This document shows, one piece after another, positions 34,588 through 46,324 of a DNA stretch of 64,000 bases (the stretch's first letter is position 1; the number at the start of each line of letters is the position of its first letter). The translations under genes and the position numbers were made by a program. The notes beneath the pieces are model-generated. The model was given only the letters and a program-made list of their open reading frames with translations, did not search any database and was not told where the DNA came from. The DNA is from Pascua guehoae (lineage: Eukaryota; Basidiomycota; Tremellomycetes; Trichosporonales; Trichosporonaceae), in assembly GCA_001600415.1 (NCBI GenBank), contig BCJX01000018.1:498363-562362 (forward strand), given 5' to 3'.

Positions 34588-37381
34588 ATGAGTTACCGGC
34601 CGCCCGGGCGACCGCCCTTTTCCAGAGACTATGACCGGCCGCCGGGAGGCTATGCGGGTGGCGGTCGCCCGCCGTCGAGCAGTGGACCGTCCGCTGGATC
34701 CGGCTATGGTGCTGGTCCTGATCGTGGTCAGTTCCGGCCTCCTCCATACAACGACCGGTATAGCGACCGGTACAGCGATGACGGGCCCGGGGGACGTGGA
34801 GGCAGACATGGGGGCCCAGGGGCAGGACCCGGCCATCGCGGCAGAGGAGGACGCAGGGGGGCGCCGCGCGGACGACGTGAAGACCGCGACTTTCGGGATC
34901 GGGATCGCGAGTATGGCAATGGTAAGCGTAGAATCTGCATCTCCAGGAAGCGTCTTTTGGTTTTGTGTGGCGCATCGCAGCCATCGTCGATGTTCGGAGC
35001 AACACCATGTTGCCATTCATGCCCCATGTTGGTGCAGATGTCTGCTCCAGCTTGCTCAAGCTCTTGACGTCACTGTGTTCCACTATTTTTGCTAGATATC
35101 CGGGTTTGTCATCGTTGTGTTGTTGGTTGAGTTGCGTCAGCCAGTCTACATTCCTCGTGGCAATTCCTTCTGTCTGTGGCGAGTCACCATCTTTGGTCTG
35201 CCTCCAATGTAGACACCCACCCAACATGTCCTTCGGTTTAGAGTCACCCAAACGACATCTAACCCAGTCCTCGCACATGCACATCAACGCCCCCCATAGC
35301 ACCAGATCAATCTCACACCCCAGGCCCTCCCGGCCCACCTGGTCCACCTGGTCACGACGGCGCTGGACCACGCAAGTCCCGCATCCCAGTTCAAACGCGC
35401 GATGCACCGAGTGAAGCTGTGCGCCTGGAGCGACTCGCCCGTGAACGCGTATCTCGGACGTTGTTTATCCGCAATATTGCTGTGCGTTGAGATGTGCCAC
35501 TGTGGTACCGCGTGAACACCCAACCCTCACCACTCATGCGCCTGGGGAGCTTGGTGGGCATTCATGTGCATCGCTGATCGGACAGTATGAGACAAACTCC
35601 GACAAGTTCCGCGACCAGTTTGCAGCTTTTGGCGAGATCAAGGAATGGTTTGATTCCATTCAGCGGCGCGGACTGGTGTTTGTGACGTTCTACGACGTGC
35701 GAGCGGCCGAAGCGGCGCGCCTTGGCATGCAAGGCACGCGGATGTATGGGCGGCAGGTAGGTCGAAACCATTGACTGGTGCTGGTGTTGGTGTCGTACGG
35801 CTGGTAGCCTAGACGAAGCTGTGGTCGCTTCGAGGAGTCTCTTTTCTCCAGAAGCTCCCTCCACCAAAGACACCAAACTCTTCCCGACCACGACCATCCA
35901 CTCACCCCCGCAGATTGACGTACACTTTGGCCTGCCCAAGGAACACGACCAAGACGGGCCATGCGACCGTACCAAGAACCAAGGTTCCCTGCTCGTCTCT
36001 CTCCGACCCCGGCGAATGCTAGAAGAGCGCGAACTCGCCGAGGCTGCCGAACAGTCTGGTGCCATCAAGTCGATCCGCACGTGCGGGTATCCCGAGTGCG
36101 TACATGGTTTTCATTGTTGTTGCCGGGGCACTTCATTCCTCAAATCCTCTGGACTGGACTGACGGTTCCGCAGACAGCGCATCATTGAGTACTACGACAG
36201 CCGCGCCGCTGTCGACTTTTACGATCGCATGGACGGCCGGGACTTCATGGATGGCACGCTCGAGATTAAGTTTATCTGGGACGTGGGCGATGCTGTCAAC
36301 CCGTGCGTTCTGTTCTCTCTCCTATCATACATGCTGACACCAAAGTGATCCGGTAGTTGCCGACCGTGCCGCACAGGCGGCCACGACGCACGTGCCCGCC
36401 GAACGCCGCACTTCGTGGGGTAGCACGACCAGCTCAAGCGCCGCTCCCGGGCCGCGATACGGGAGCCGCGACTACGTCCCACCCGCTGGGGTGCGGTACG
36501 AATCCGCCAAGACACGATATGCCGAGGCTCCCCCACCCAACGCACCTCCGGCGGCGGGGACGGGACGCCTCCAGGAGGCGCGGAAAGTGCAGGACCTGCT
36601 CACCTCGCTGGGCAACGTTGCTTCATTCCCTCCTCCAGCTCCGGCCCCGGCGCCCGCGCCCGCCACGCCAGGGTACACACCAGCGCAGCAGGGATACGCA
36701 CCGCCGCCCACAAACTATGCACCGCCAGCCCCAGCACCGCCAGCTCCCGCACCGGCACCAACAGCGTACCCGCCTCCACGCACATACGCACAAGGCTCGT
36801 ACCCTCCGCCTCCTGCACAGAACTACACGGCGCCGGCCCCACAGCAAAATTACCCACCTCCCCCTCAGACCTACCCGCAACAACAGGGTTACACGCCAAC
36901 CTCTGCCCAACCGCCCGCGCAGCCTCCCGCTCCAGCCCAAGCCCCGTACTCGTACCCACCAGCCGGCTCACCGGCGCAAAACTACCCGCCCGCCGGCTCG
37001 CCGCCGGCACCACAGCAGTCGCTCCCGGCTCAGGTCCTCGCGATGCTCAATGCGGGGCAGCAGCAGCCTCACCAGCAGCCGCATGCACAGCACGCGCCAC
37101 ACCAGCCCCCGACGCCGACTTATCAGCAGCCCCCGACGCCAACTTATGGCCAGCAGCCCCCGATGCAGACCTATGGCCAACAGAGGCCACCGCCGCACCA
37201 GCAGCAACAGCAACACCAGCAACATCAGTCGCAACAACACCAGCAACACCAGCACCAGCCCCCGCCTCACCAGCACCAGCACCAGCAACCACCCCACCAG
37301 CAGCCCCCGCACCAACAGCAGGAAGGGTACGACCCGAAAAAGGCCGACGTGGGCGCGTTACTCGCAATGCTCCAGCGATGA
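34588..37381 (+). CDS. Mei2-like tandem-RRM RNA-binding protein with Pro/Gln-rich tail
   Basis: An RNA-binding protein with two RRMs arranged as in Mei2-type proteins; the cellular role is not known from sequence. Exons: 34588-34921, 35324-35481, 35586-35756, 35914-36095, 36174-36302 and 36346-37381 (669 residues). The N-terminal 110 residues are a Gly/Arg/Pro-rich RGG-like region. RRM1 starts with RTLFIRNIA (about residue 156) and continues KFRDQFAAFGEIKEWF ... GLVFVTFYDVRAAEAA. RRM2 starts GSLLVSLRP and contains RIIEYYDSRAAVDFYDRM. The last 340 residues are Pro/Ala/Gln/Tyr/His-rich, prion-like in composition, ending with a conserved-looking LLAMLQR. The C-terminal RRM3 that characterises true Mei2 was not seen. 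Donors are GTAAGC, GTGCGT, GTAGGT, GTGCGT and GTGCGT; intron 1 is 402 nt. Confidence 0.85.
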
Positions 37382-37934
37382 GTGTGGCCAGCAGCGTGTG
37401 TCCTCGTGCATGTGGCGTGATTTTGGGAGTCGTGTGAATATCTTCGTGGCATGTATGGCGAGTGGCCAATTGTGATCTGAGCATGAAGGAGACGCTGGTT
37501 TGAACAAAGATACAAAGATCGTAATTGTGCGAGCAACAACACAACCTTTCTCGAGTTCTAGCCCTCGAGACTCTGGACATTCTCGAGTCTCGCATTGATT
37601 ATGCGAGTCCTGGTGATGTCGACTTGCGTGTCAGAAGGTGTGTACCGTACGAGTTAAGGCGTACTTGCGCGTTCGTGCCCACTCGCGAGTCTCGTACCGC
37701 AGACATTGGTGAGCAATTCAGCAAGCCACGATGCTTTGATGTAGAAAAATGGAATGGTTCATGAGAATCTATACTGGAAGCAAATACAAAACCAGCCTGG
37801 GACGAGGGCTGTGGGCTACTATACATGAGAATGAGCAATGAGGGCCGGGGAGCCGAGTGCCACCGACATCTCGAACTATAAGCTATTCACACTTGAGAGT
37901 GTCTGGCTTGCGACGCGTCCATCAGCCCATCAGC
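37382..37934. other. Convergent 3' intergenic region
   Basis: Lies between the ends of the Mei2-like gene and the esterase gene. No gene is supported. Confidence 0.5.
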
Positions 37935-40258
<2,324 letters not shown>

Positions 40259-42018
40259 GATGAGTGGATTAATCATGATAGGAGTGGCGAGATTAGAAGG
40301 TGATGAGACGACATCTGCTGGCCGACTTTTAATGCTAAAAGGTGACTACGAGGGCGCCGGCGGGGGCGCACGCGCGTGATGGCTCGGCATGACTGTCGCG
40401 TGCCCAGGCAATGATGGATAACGAGCGACGCGATCTAGCCGAGCTCTCAACTCGGATTGCCAAGTAAAGTTGGAGATATCTTGTGGCCAGCAGAGGGGCA
40501 GGCGTAGGTTCCTGTGTTCCACCAAGGGCTTGGCAGAAAGTCTCCAGCTCTACTGGGGCTGATGGTGACGCGTCTCTCCACTGCCTGCACAGCCTTGATA
40601 GTACAGATGACTCATCATTCATCATTCGGGTCTCTGTGCGATAATCTTGCAGTGCCGCGCATCGAGAGGCGAAACCAAGAATATGTGGGACATCCATCTC
40701 GGTCTTCTTTGCTTATCCTGACGTCATCCTGGCTTGTTAGGCTGCCGATAACAGACCCGAATCAGACCCGCTCGGTGCCGAGGGCTGCACTCCCTGTGTG
40801 CGCCCTGGCACTCAGTTTGCTTCCGTCACCCCTGTGTACTTACGCTGCCCAGCCAGCTAGCCCAGCTGGTATCGTTGCACACGGCTTTGTGGCTGTTGAA
40901 GAGTGTTCAGCACGCAGTCACCATAATCTGCACATGTAGGAGTCTACAGCCGTACTCAACTGAATACTATCAAATGAAAAACAAACATAATATTCTACAT
41001 ATTCGCAGCCTCTCAAACATGTTCAAAGCGAGTTTGCAACAGCATCTGGGGCTCGTGCGAGAAAAGAGACAGACGCAGCTCCACAACATGGATGTCCGAA
41101 AGGGGGGGCTGAAGACGCCCTTGGTGGCAAATGTCAACCGTGGGAAAATTCGTCAAGCTTGGCGTGGCACTTCAATTCCAAGCCTTCTTTGAGGCAGGGT
41201 GGTCATCGTCGTTGTGACATGGGGGCGAGCAGCTCCGAGGATCTGAGTTCTGGGCCGCAGAACACGTCTGCTGTCGCCTGCAAGGGGCCCTCTCCCTTGC
41301 ACCTTTCCTCACACATGACAGTTACCGGTACATGGGCATCGTTGTTTGCCGAAGACAAGACGTGGACCCATCGAACGCTCCAAGCTACTACTGGGGAAGG
41401 AAGCTCACACGGAAGCATTCGGGTATGAGGCATGTGTTGCTTCCTTCGGGACAACAGAACCAGGGCCATACTATATACTTGGCTTCTTTTCCGACAATGG
41501 GGATGGCGGGGCCAATGGCCATCTCCGAATGCTGGAAATGCGGACAATTGTGGCTCCGCTCAGATGCTTCTGTGGCGTGCAGCGTGTGGCGTCGATTGCG
41601 CGATCGGCAAGAGCGCCATTGTCTGTATATCTTCGCACCGTCCATCTGTGGCCACCTGACACAGAAATGCAGCAATGCAATTCGAAAGCTTGGGGCATTG
41701 CGTGGTAGGAAATACCCCATATGCTTCTAATGCCCCACGCCTGGGGGAGAAGCACACCGTGCCGCATGCAGACAAAAGAGCATTTCGACGGCCTGTACGA
41801 CCCCAAAGGAAGGTAGTTGAGTCATACCCCCCCAAAGGAAGGTAGATGGCCATATCCCTCAAAGGAGGGAAGATGGGNCGGNCCCCCCCCCCCCCCCCAA
41901 AAGGAAGGAAGGTCTACCCAAAGGAAGGCGGGAAGGAAGGAAGGTTGCTGCTGACAAGCCCGGACACGGAGGAAGGTCGTGGCTCGCATGGTGGCAAAAT
42001 CCCTCGCACCCACGGGGA
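40259..42018. other. Intergenic: esterase promoter and unassigned sequence
   Basis: About 1.75 kb. Overlapping open frames on both strands at 41,330-41,860 look like chance frames: no recognisable motif and no consistent splice-linked extension. The right end carries CCCAAAGGAAGG repeats and two ambiguous bases. Confidence 0.45.
41798..41945. repeat. CCCAAAGGAAGG-type repeats with ambiguous bases
   Basis: Five or more degenerate copies of CC(C)AAAGGAAGG, a C run at about 41883-41899, and N at 41878 and 41882. The ambiguous bases suggest a difficult or collapsed assembly here. Confidence 0.8.
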
Positions 42019-42024
42019 TATAAA
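42019..42024 (+). promoter_or_regulatory. TATA box
   Basis: TATAAA sits in otherwise GC-rich DNA and is followed by a long C/T-rich stretch (about 42040-42420) typical of a fungal core promoter and leader. It supports a plus-strand transcript reading into the intron cluster at 42.5-44.3 kb. Confidence 0.6.
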
Positions 42025-42039
42025 CCCTCCCCCCGGTCG

Positions 42040-42463
42040 CCGTTCTCACTCTTTCTTCTTCATCACTCATCCCACCATTTCCCTTCAATTCATAACTCAA
42101 CCCACCACCACACCCCCACGTCCACATAGTCACCACAACTATACCTACCTACCTCACCTTAGCCCCCTTCCCACCCCACCCCATATCATACCATCACTAC
42201 CCCCCCCCCCCCCGAGGCCCACCTTCCCCACTCGGCATCCTACTCGCTGCGACTCTCCAATCCTCCATTCTCTCTCCCTCCTCCTCTCTCCTTCCTCTTC
42301 TCTCCTCCCTCCTCGTCTTTCCTTCCTCCTCTTTCCTTCCTCGTCCTTCCTTCCTCCTCTTTCCTTCCTTCTTTCCTTCCTTCAATCCTTCCTTCCTCCA
42401 ATCCTTCCGTCAATCTTTCCTTAGTCTCGCCAAGTGGAACACACCGTGTTCATCGCCCCGCAG
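42040..42463 (+). promoter_or_regulatory. Long pyrimidine-rich leader
   Basis: A C/T-rich stretch with a C run at 42200-42213 and CTTCCTTCCTC repeats at about 42260-42415. A possible 58-nt leader intron follows (42464-42521, GTACGC donor, CTGACCCTTCAAG end). Confidence 0.5.
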
Positions 42464-42541
42464 GTACGCTCAAGCTTTGCCTCTCATGGTCTCCGTCCCC
42501 GTGCCATCCTGACCCTTCAAGAAATTGTCCCTTCCTCGATC

Positions 42542-44107
42542 ATGACATGGCTGCCGAACTGGATGGGGACAAAGGGTGAGGGGAGCATCTGATTTTGAAA
42601 CAGCCCGCCTTCCTTAGCTTAGAGGCACCAAGACATGGTGTTGACCCTCACAGTACCATGGCCATATGGTCACGGCCTTCCTCGACGTGATGCGGAAAAC
42701 TTTCTAGGTATGTGTAGTATCTGTGTCGCCCTCTTGACGTGTTTGCAAAGGGAGTTCCCCTGCAGCATTGCATTCGAAGTCTCCCGGCCAGCATTGACAC
42801 TCACAGGACGATATTACCTGCCTCCCTATTATGAATCTCCCGGAGAAATCTCTTTTGTGCAAGGTGAGGGCTGCGCCTGTAGATTCCATGATTCCATGAT
42901 TCCATGGTTCTGTAATTTCCATGGTTTCAAGGTAGGCTCGACTGGTTCGCTGCTTGTCCGTCCATGGCTGCTCTTGTCCGTCCATGGCTCGTTCACCTCC
43001 CACTTTGGCTCCTTCCATGGTTTGCGCTGACCCTTACAGTGAATGTGCATTGCTCTGTGCCCCCCAAGGCAATACAATATCCGTTTGGAGTCGTAGATTT
43101 GTGGCACGTCAAAGGTGAGGGCAGATGTCTCGGGGGACCCACCATTCTCGAGGGTACCTAGTCGGTGCTGAGGTGGCGGTGTTGGGACATGCTGACCCTC
43201 ACCCAGATCCCACCACGCCATGGACTCTATGGTTTCAGGTCCCAACACCATCTCGCTGGAATACAGTCCGTGGTATACATTTTCCGTAAGGTGCGTGGGC
43301 ATTGTGAGCCGGGGTTTGTAACACCCGATGCTGCGGCAAGGTGACACTCAACCTCTGAACCTCTGGTAGAACAGCACGCTGACCCCCACCAACCTCCTGC
43401 TACGCCATGGGCTCTGCACTCACCACGATCATGCGTATCGCCGCTGTGGTGGTGGGCTGTCGAGGTGAGGGCAGTGTGTATCGGGGTTTGTAATACCCGT
43501 CGAGCTTCAAAGCTTCTTCGTCATTGTCACCTTTGACGCAACGCTGACCCTCAGCCTGGGCACCGGCGCCTCCCCGTTTGACGATGGACCCCAATTTGGG
43601 ATACATATCGGAGGTGAATTCAGTGTGTGAAGAAGTTTGTAACATCCGTGAACTGACGTGGATCTTTCAGGTCCAGCATTCCGATTTGACTCAACACGAT
43701 CCTCATGGCGACTCGATATCGTCATGGCTTTCAACAAAAGGTAAGGGCAGTGTTTTCCCGGGTTGTTTGAAACACCCGTGTTCTCGGTATCGTCGACCAG
43801 ACCAGACCGTTCAGGCCAAGACTCTCGGCCAAGTGTGCTAGCACATGTTTCCAAGCAAGACGGAGAAGACCAAGTGCCAAGACAGAGGCGCCCCAGTGTT
43901 TAGACACGTGTGTTTGAGAAGACATTTGCCTTCCCAACGAAGTTTGCTAGCACAGGTTTCCAAGCAAGACCTAGACGACCAAGTGATAAGACAGAGGCGA
44001 TCAAGTGTTTAGACACCAGCATGATTGACAAGAGCCCCCTTTCCACAACCGACATGTGGTTTCCAGGACAAGACTTAGAGACGGACGCTGACCCTCACAG
44101 ACTGTAA
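42542..44107 (+). CDS. Hypothetical small protein in the intron-family locus
   Basis: I do not recognise this product. One frame can be threaded from the ATG at 42542 through exons 42542-42575, 42654-42707, 42807-42863, 43040-43114, 43207-43285, 43375-43464, 43555-43613, 43671-43740 and 44101-44107, giving 174 residues rich in Pro, Trp, Tyr and Gly. All junctions but one use clear GT-AG sites. Intron 5 is the exception: donor GTAAGG at 43286 and acceptor CAG at 43374 were chosen because they keep the frame. A run of about 174 codons without a stop is moderately unlikely by chance, but each exon is short and some are open in two frames. At least one further intron (44175-44307) and exon follow the stop. 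The locus could instead be a non-coding transcript. TATA box and C/T leader upstream support transcription. Confidence 0.4.
42576..42653 (+). repeat. Introner-like intron copy 1
   Basis: 78 nt, begins GTGAGGGGAG and ends TTGACCCTCACAG. Seven bases at each end are perfect inverted repeats (GTGAGGG/CCCTCAC). Confidence 0.65.
42708..42806 (+). repeat. Introner-like intron copy 2 (diverged)
   Basis: 99 nt, begins GTATGTGTAG and ends TTGACACTCACAG. The 3' end clearly belongs to the family; the 5' end is diverged. Confidence 0.5.
42864..43039 (+). repeat. Introner-like intron copy 3
   Basis: 176 nt, begins GTGAGGGCTG and ends GCTGACCCTTACAG. The ends still pair through a G-U. Internally it has a GATTCCAT triplication (42882-42909) and repeated TTGTCCGTCCATGG units. 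Confidence 0.65.
43115..43206 (+). repeat. Introner-like intron copy 4
   Basis: 92 nt, begins GTGAGGGCAG and ends GCTGACCCTCACCCAG, which has two extra C before the AG. Confidence 0.65.
43286..43374 (+). repeat. Introner-like intron copy 5 (degenerate ends)
   Basis: Contains the family hairpin CGGGGTTTGTAACACCCG at about 43310-43327, but its donor is ambiguous (GTAAGG at 43286 or GTGCGT at 43291). The usual 3' block appears mutated as GCTGACCCCCACC without AG at about 43378-43390, so a nearby CAG at 43374 is proposed as the acceptor. Confidence 0.45.
43465..43554 (+). repeat. Introner-like intron copy 6
   Basis: 90 nt, begins GTGAGGGCAGTGTG, has the hairpin CGGGGTTTGTAATACCCG, and ends CGCTGACCCTCAG (AC lost before AG). 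Confidence 0.7.
43614..43670 (+). repeat. Introner-like intron copy 7 (diverged, short)
   Basis: 57 nt, begins GTGAATTCAGTGTGTG, keeps GTTTGTAACATCCG, and ends in an ordinary CTGACGTGGATCTTTCAG acceptor region rather than the family 3' block. Confidence 0.5.
43741..44100 (+). repeat. Introner-like intron copy 8 (long)
   Basis: 360 nt, begins GTAAGGGCAGTGTT, has the hairpin CGGGTTGTTTGAAACACCCG, and ends CGCTGACCCTCACAG. It contains a direct repeat of about 109-nt period (starting near 43828 and 43937). Confidence 0.7.
43828..44022 (+). repeat. Two-copy direct repeat inside intron copy 8
   Basis: Two diverged copies share GCTAGCACA.GTTTCCAAGC, GACCAAGTG, AAGACAGAGGCG and GTGTTTAGACAC; the spacing is about 109 nt. 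Confidence 0.75.
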
Positions 44108-44174
44108 CGAGCGTGAAGAGTAGACAGTCAAACGCGACAAGCATCACTGCGACTCGGCAAGATGGCGACTAAAG

Positions 44175-44307
44175 GTGAGGGCAGTGTGGCGCAGGGTTTG
44201 TAATACCTGCATCCTTAGGGAACCTCACGTCCGTAGATCGACCAACCTCAAGGCCAAGATCTCGACCAGAGCGCACGTACACGAACACGACATGCTGACC
44301 CTCACAG
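44175..44307 (+). repeat. Introner-like intron copy 9
   Basis: 133 nt, begins GTGAGGGCAGTGTGG, has the hairpin GCAGGGTTTGTAATACCTGC with a base pair exchanged relative to copy 6, and ends ATGCTGACCCTCACAG. Confidence 0.7.
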
Positions 44308-45739
44308 GCAACCATGGCCATGAGTCGGTCAACATTACACCCAGCCAGCTTAGCATACTCATCTCATGATGAGTACCCCACCCTACTTCATAGCTTAGAG
44401 GCTGGTTCCTGGACGCGGTGCGTTGGTTGCACTGACTGCTATGCTGCCACTCCGAGGCAGATGTCGTAGGTCAATTCTGCATCTGGTCGCTTCGCTACAA
44501 TTCCATGCTGTGTACTGGGTTCTTGCTCGAGAGAGTTGGAATTCGTTTTGGGGCTCAGTATGCATGTTCAATAAATTTGCGTCAACTCGGATGCAGTTTG
44601 AAATGTATTATGAAGAGGAGTCGCACGTTTCGCCACAGCTCGCTACAGTTGGCGCGCCTGTGCCACACTGCCTCTCCCCCTTTAAAGGTAAACGGAGGGA
44701 GTGGGGGTTGCTCCTGTTCTACACACCGAGCACCATGTGAGCAGGATGATCCAGACTTGACCTTCCTGCTCGCTCACTGGGAGCAGCGGGATACAGATCC
44801 GCACAATGGCCGTGGAGGAGGCGGTGTGTGGTGGTGGCGCTCCACAACCGTCGTCAGCCCGCGGCGCCATCCACCTGCGACTCTGACTGACGCCACACCA
44901 TCCGGCTCCATGCACTTGTTCCAGCAAGCACCATGGTGCGTGTCGGAGGATGTTCATGCCCGACCTGGGTGTTGCATGAAGGACCGAGCATTGTACGCAG
45001 TTCCAAGTAAGCGAACAGTGCACACATGGTGACGCCGAGTCCAGACACTGGCATCCATCTTTGCGACGGACAATTGCAAGGTGCGCCGTTTCACCGCGAT
45101 TTGAGAACAGGCACAATGTATTTGAGAGGCGGTCCCCTCCGACTTGCCCTCGCACTCGGCCTTGAACGCGTTCTCCCTTCGACACCTGACGCACGCAGCC
45201 AGGTATGGACGCTCGCGGCGTCCGGCGGGTCCAGCGACGGCCAACAGAGTACGTTTCCCCCGCGCTACGTGCGAGCTCGTGTGCGTACGAGCTCCCGTAC
45301 CTCGGTCGCGCCTTGGTCGTACACCGCACACATTTCGCCACCGGGGCGGGCCATCCACGGCCGCGCTAGTCGTCGTATGCTCGTTGTCGCCATCAGGCAC
45401 GCGGCCGAGACCCGTCGCACGACCATAACAGTCACAGAGCTCGGAGGTCGTTCAGAGCTGATACCGTAACTGGTGGGCTCCAACACGGTTGGGCGCGTAC
45501 GCCATGGGCGCGTGTGACATCACGGCGAGATTAGATACGTCAGATTTCTGGAGATCTTCCCGGCGTACATACATCCAGAGTACACCATCGTTTTTTCTCT
45601 TTGGATCTTGCTCTGTCGTGTTGGCTGGTGGAGTTTAAAAAGCATGCATTGGGATGGTGGATTTCTTCACGCTCCTCACTGTTCGAAAACGACCACAGCC
45701 TCACTGTACCAAACAAACCTCACTGTGGAAGAAGCCACC
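44308..45739. other. Downstream exon of the intron-family transcript and intergenic DNA
   Basis: The first bases (from 44308) should be exon following intron copy 9; its end is unknown. The rest has no supported gene on either strand. The promoter of the small gene at 45740 lies at the right end. Confidence 0.4.
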
Positions 45740-46324
45740 ATGTCCTCGCGCAAGACGATCCAAAAGACCGATGCAAGCCAGTACAGTGAGTACCTCCCAC
45801 ACTAGCAACGAGGACCCCAACCCCCTCCACAGCTCCACACGCGCCGCACGCCCAAACTAACCTCCCCAGACCCCACCTCCTCCACACCCACACCGACGCC
45901 ACCGCCCCGCCGCTCCGTCCTGTCCGCCGTCAAGACCAAGCTTGCAACAACGCTCGAAACCACCCGCGCCCGCACAGAGCCCCTGCTCATGAACTGGGGC
46001 TCCCTCTCGTCGCTTATGGGCGTGTCGGACCGGGACGTGCAGCTCGCCAACATTGCGCCGCTCAAGTACGACACCGAGTGGCCCGAGTGGGCAGAGTGGG
46101 AGACGCAGGGCCGGGGGACACACGCCGAAGGCCAGGGCCAGGGGAGGACAGAGGCGGACGAGAGCGAGACGGAAGAGGCAAACTGGGCGGCGGTCACGAA
46201 CCAGGTCTTTTACACGCCGCGCAGGACCAGCTCGTCGGGGAGCTCGGCGCCGAGCGGGTCCATGCCGCCCTCGCCGGTTGTCGCCAAGGAGGTCCTGTGG
46301 CAGGCGCCCGTCTTCGAGGAGTGA
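45740..46324 (+). CDS. Hypothetical protein, 166 residues
   Basis: I do not recognise this protein. Exons 45740-45785 and 45870-46324 are joined across an 84-nt intron with a GTGAGT donor, a CTAACC branch and a CCCCAG acceptor. The start ATG is in strong context (GCCACCATG). The product has a Ser/Thr/Pro-rich stretch, a basic helix, a central segment NWGSLSSLMGVSDRD followed by an acidic Trp/Glu-rich segment (WPEWAEWE), a Glu/Gly linker, and a Ser-rich part ending VLWQAPVFEE. No signal peptide or membrane helix is visible. Codon use and clean splicing suggest a real gene. Confidence 0.7.

Noticed and set aside
41330..41862. Several overlapping open frames on both strands in 0.5 kb
   Set aside because: No motif, no codon bias distinguishing one frame, no splice-linked continuation. 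Low stop density alone explains them.
42040..42460. Open frame in the C/T-rich leader (192 codons spanning 41846-42424)
   Set aside because: The translation is almost entirely Pro/Ser/Leu from CTTCC repeats and runs through ambiguous bases; better explained as promoter and leader DNA.
45026..45469. Plus-strand frame of 147 codons in intergenic DNA
   Set aside because: A minus-strand frame of similar length overlaps it completely; no recognisable features support either.
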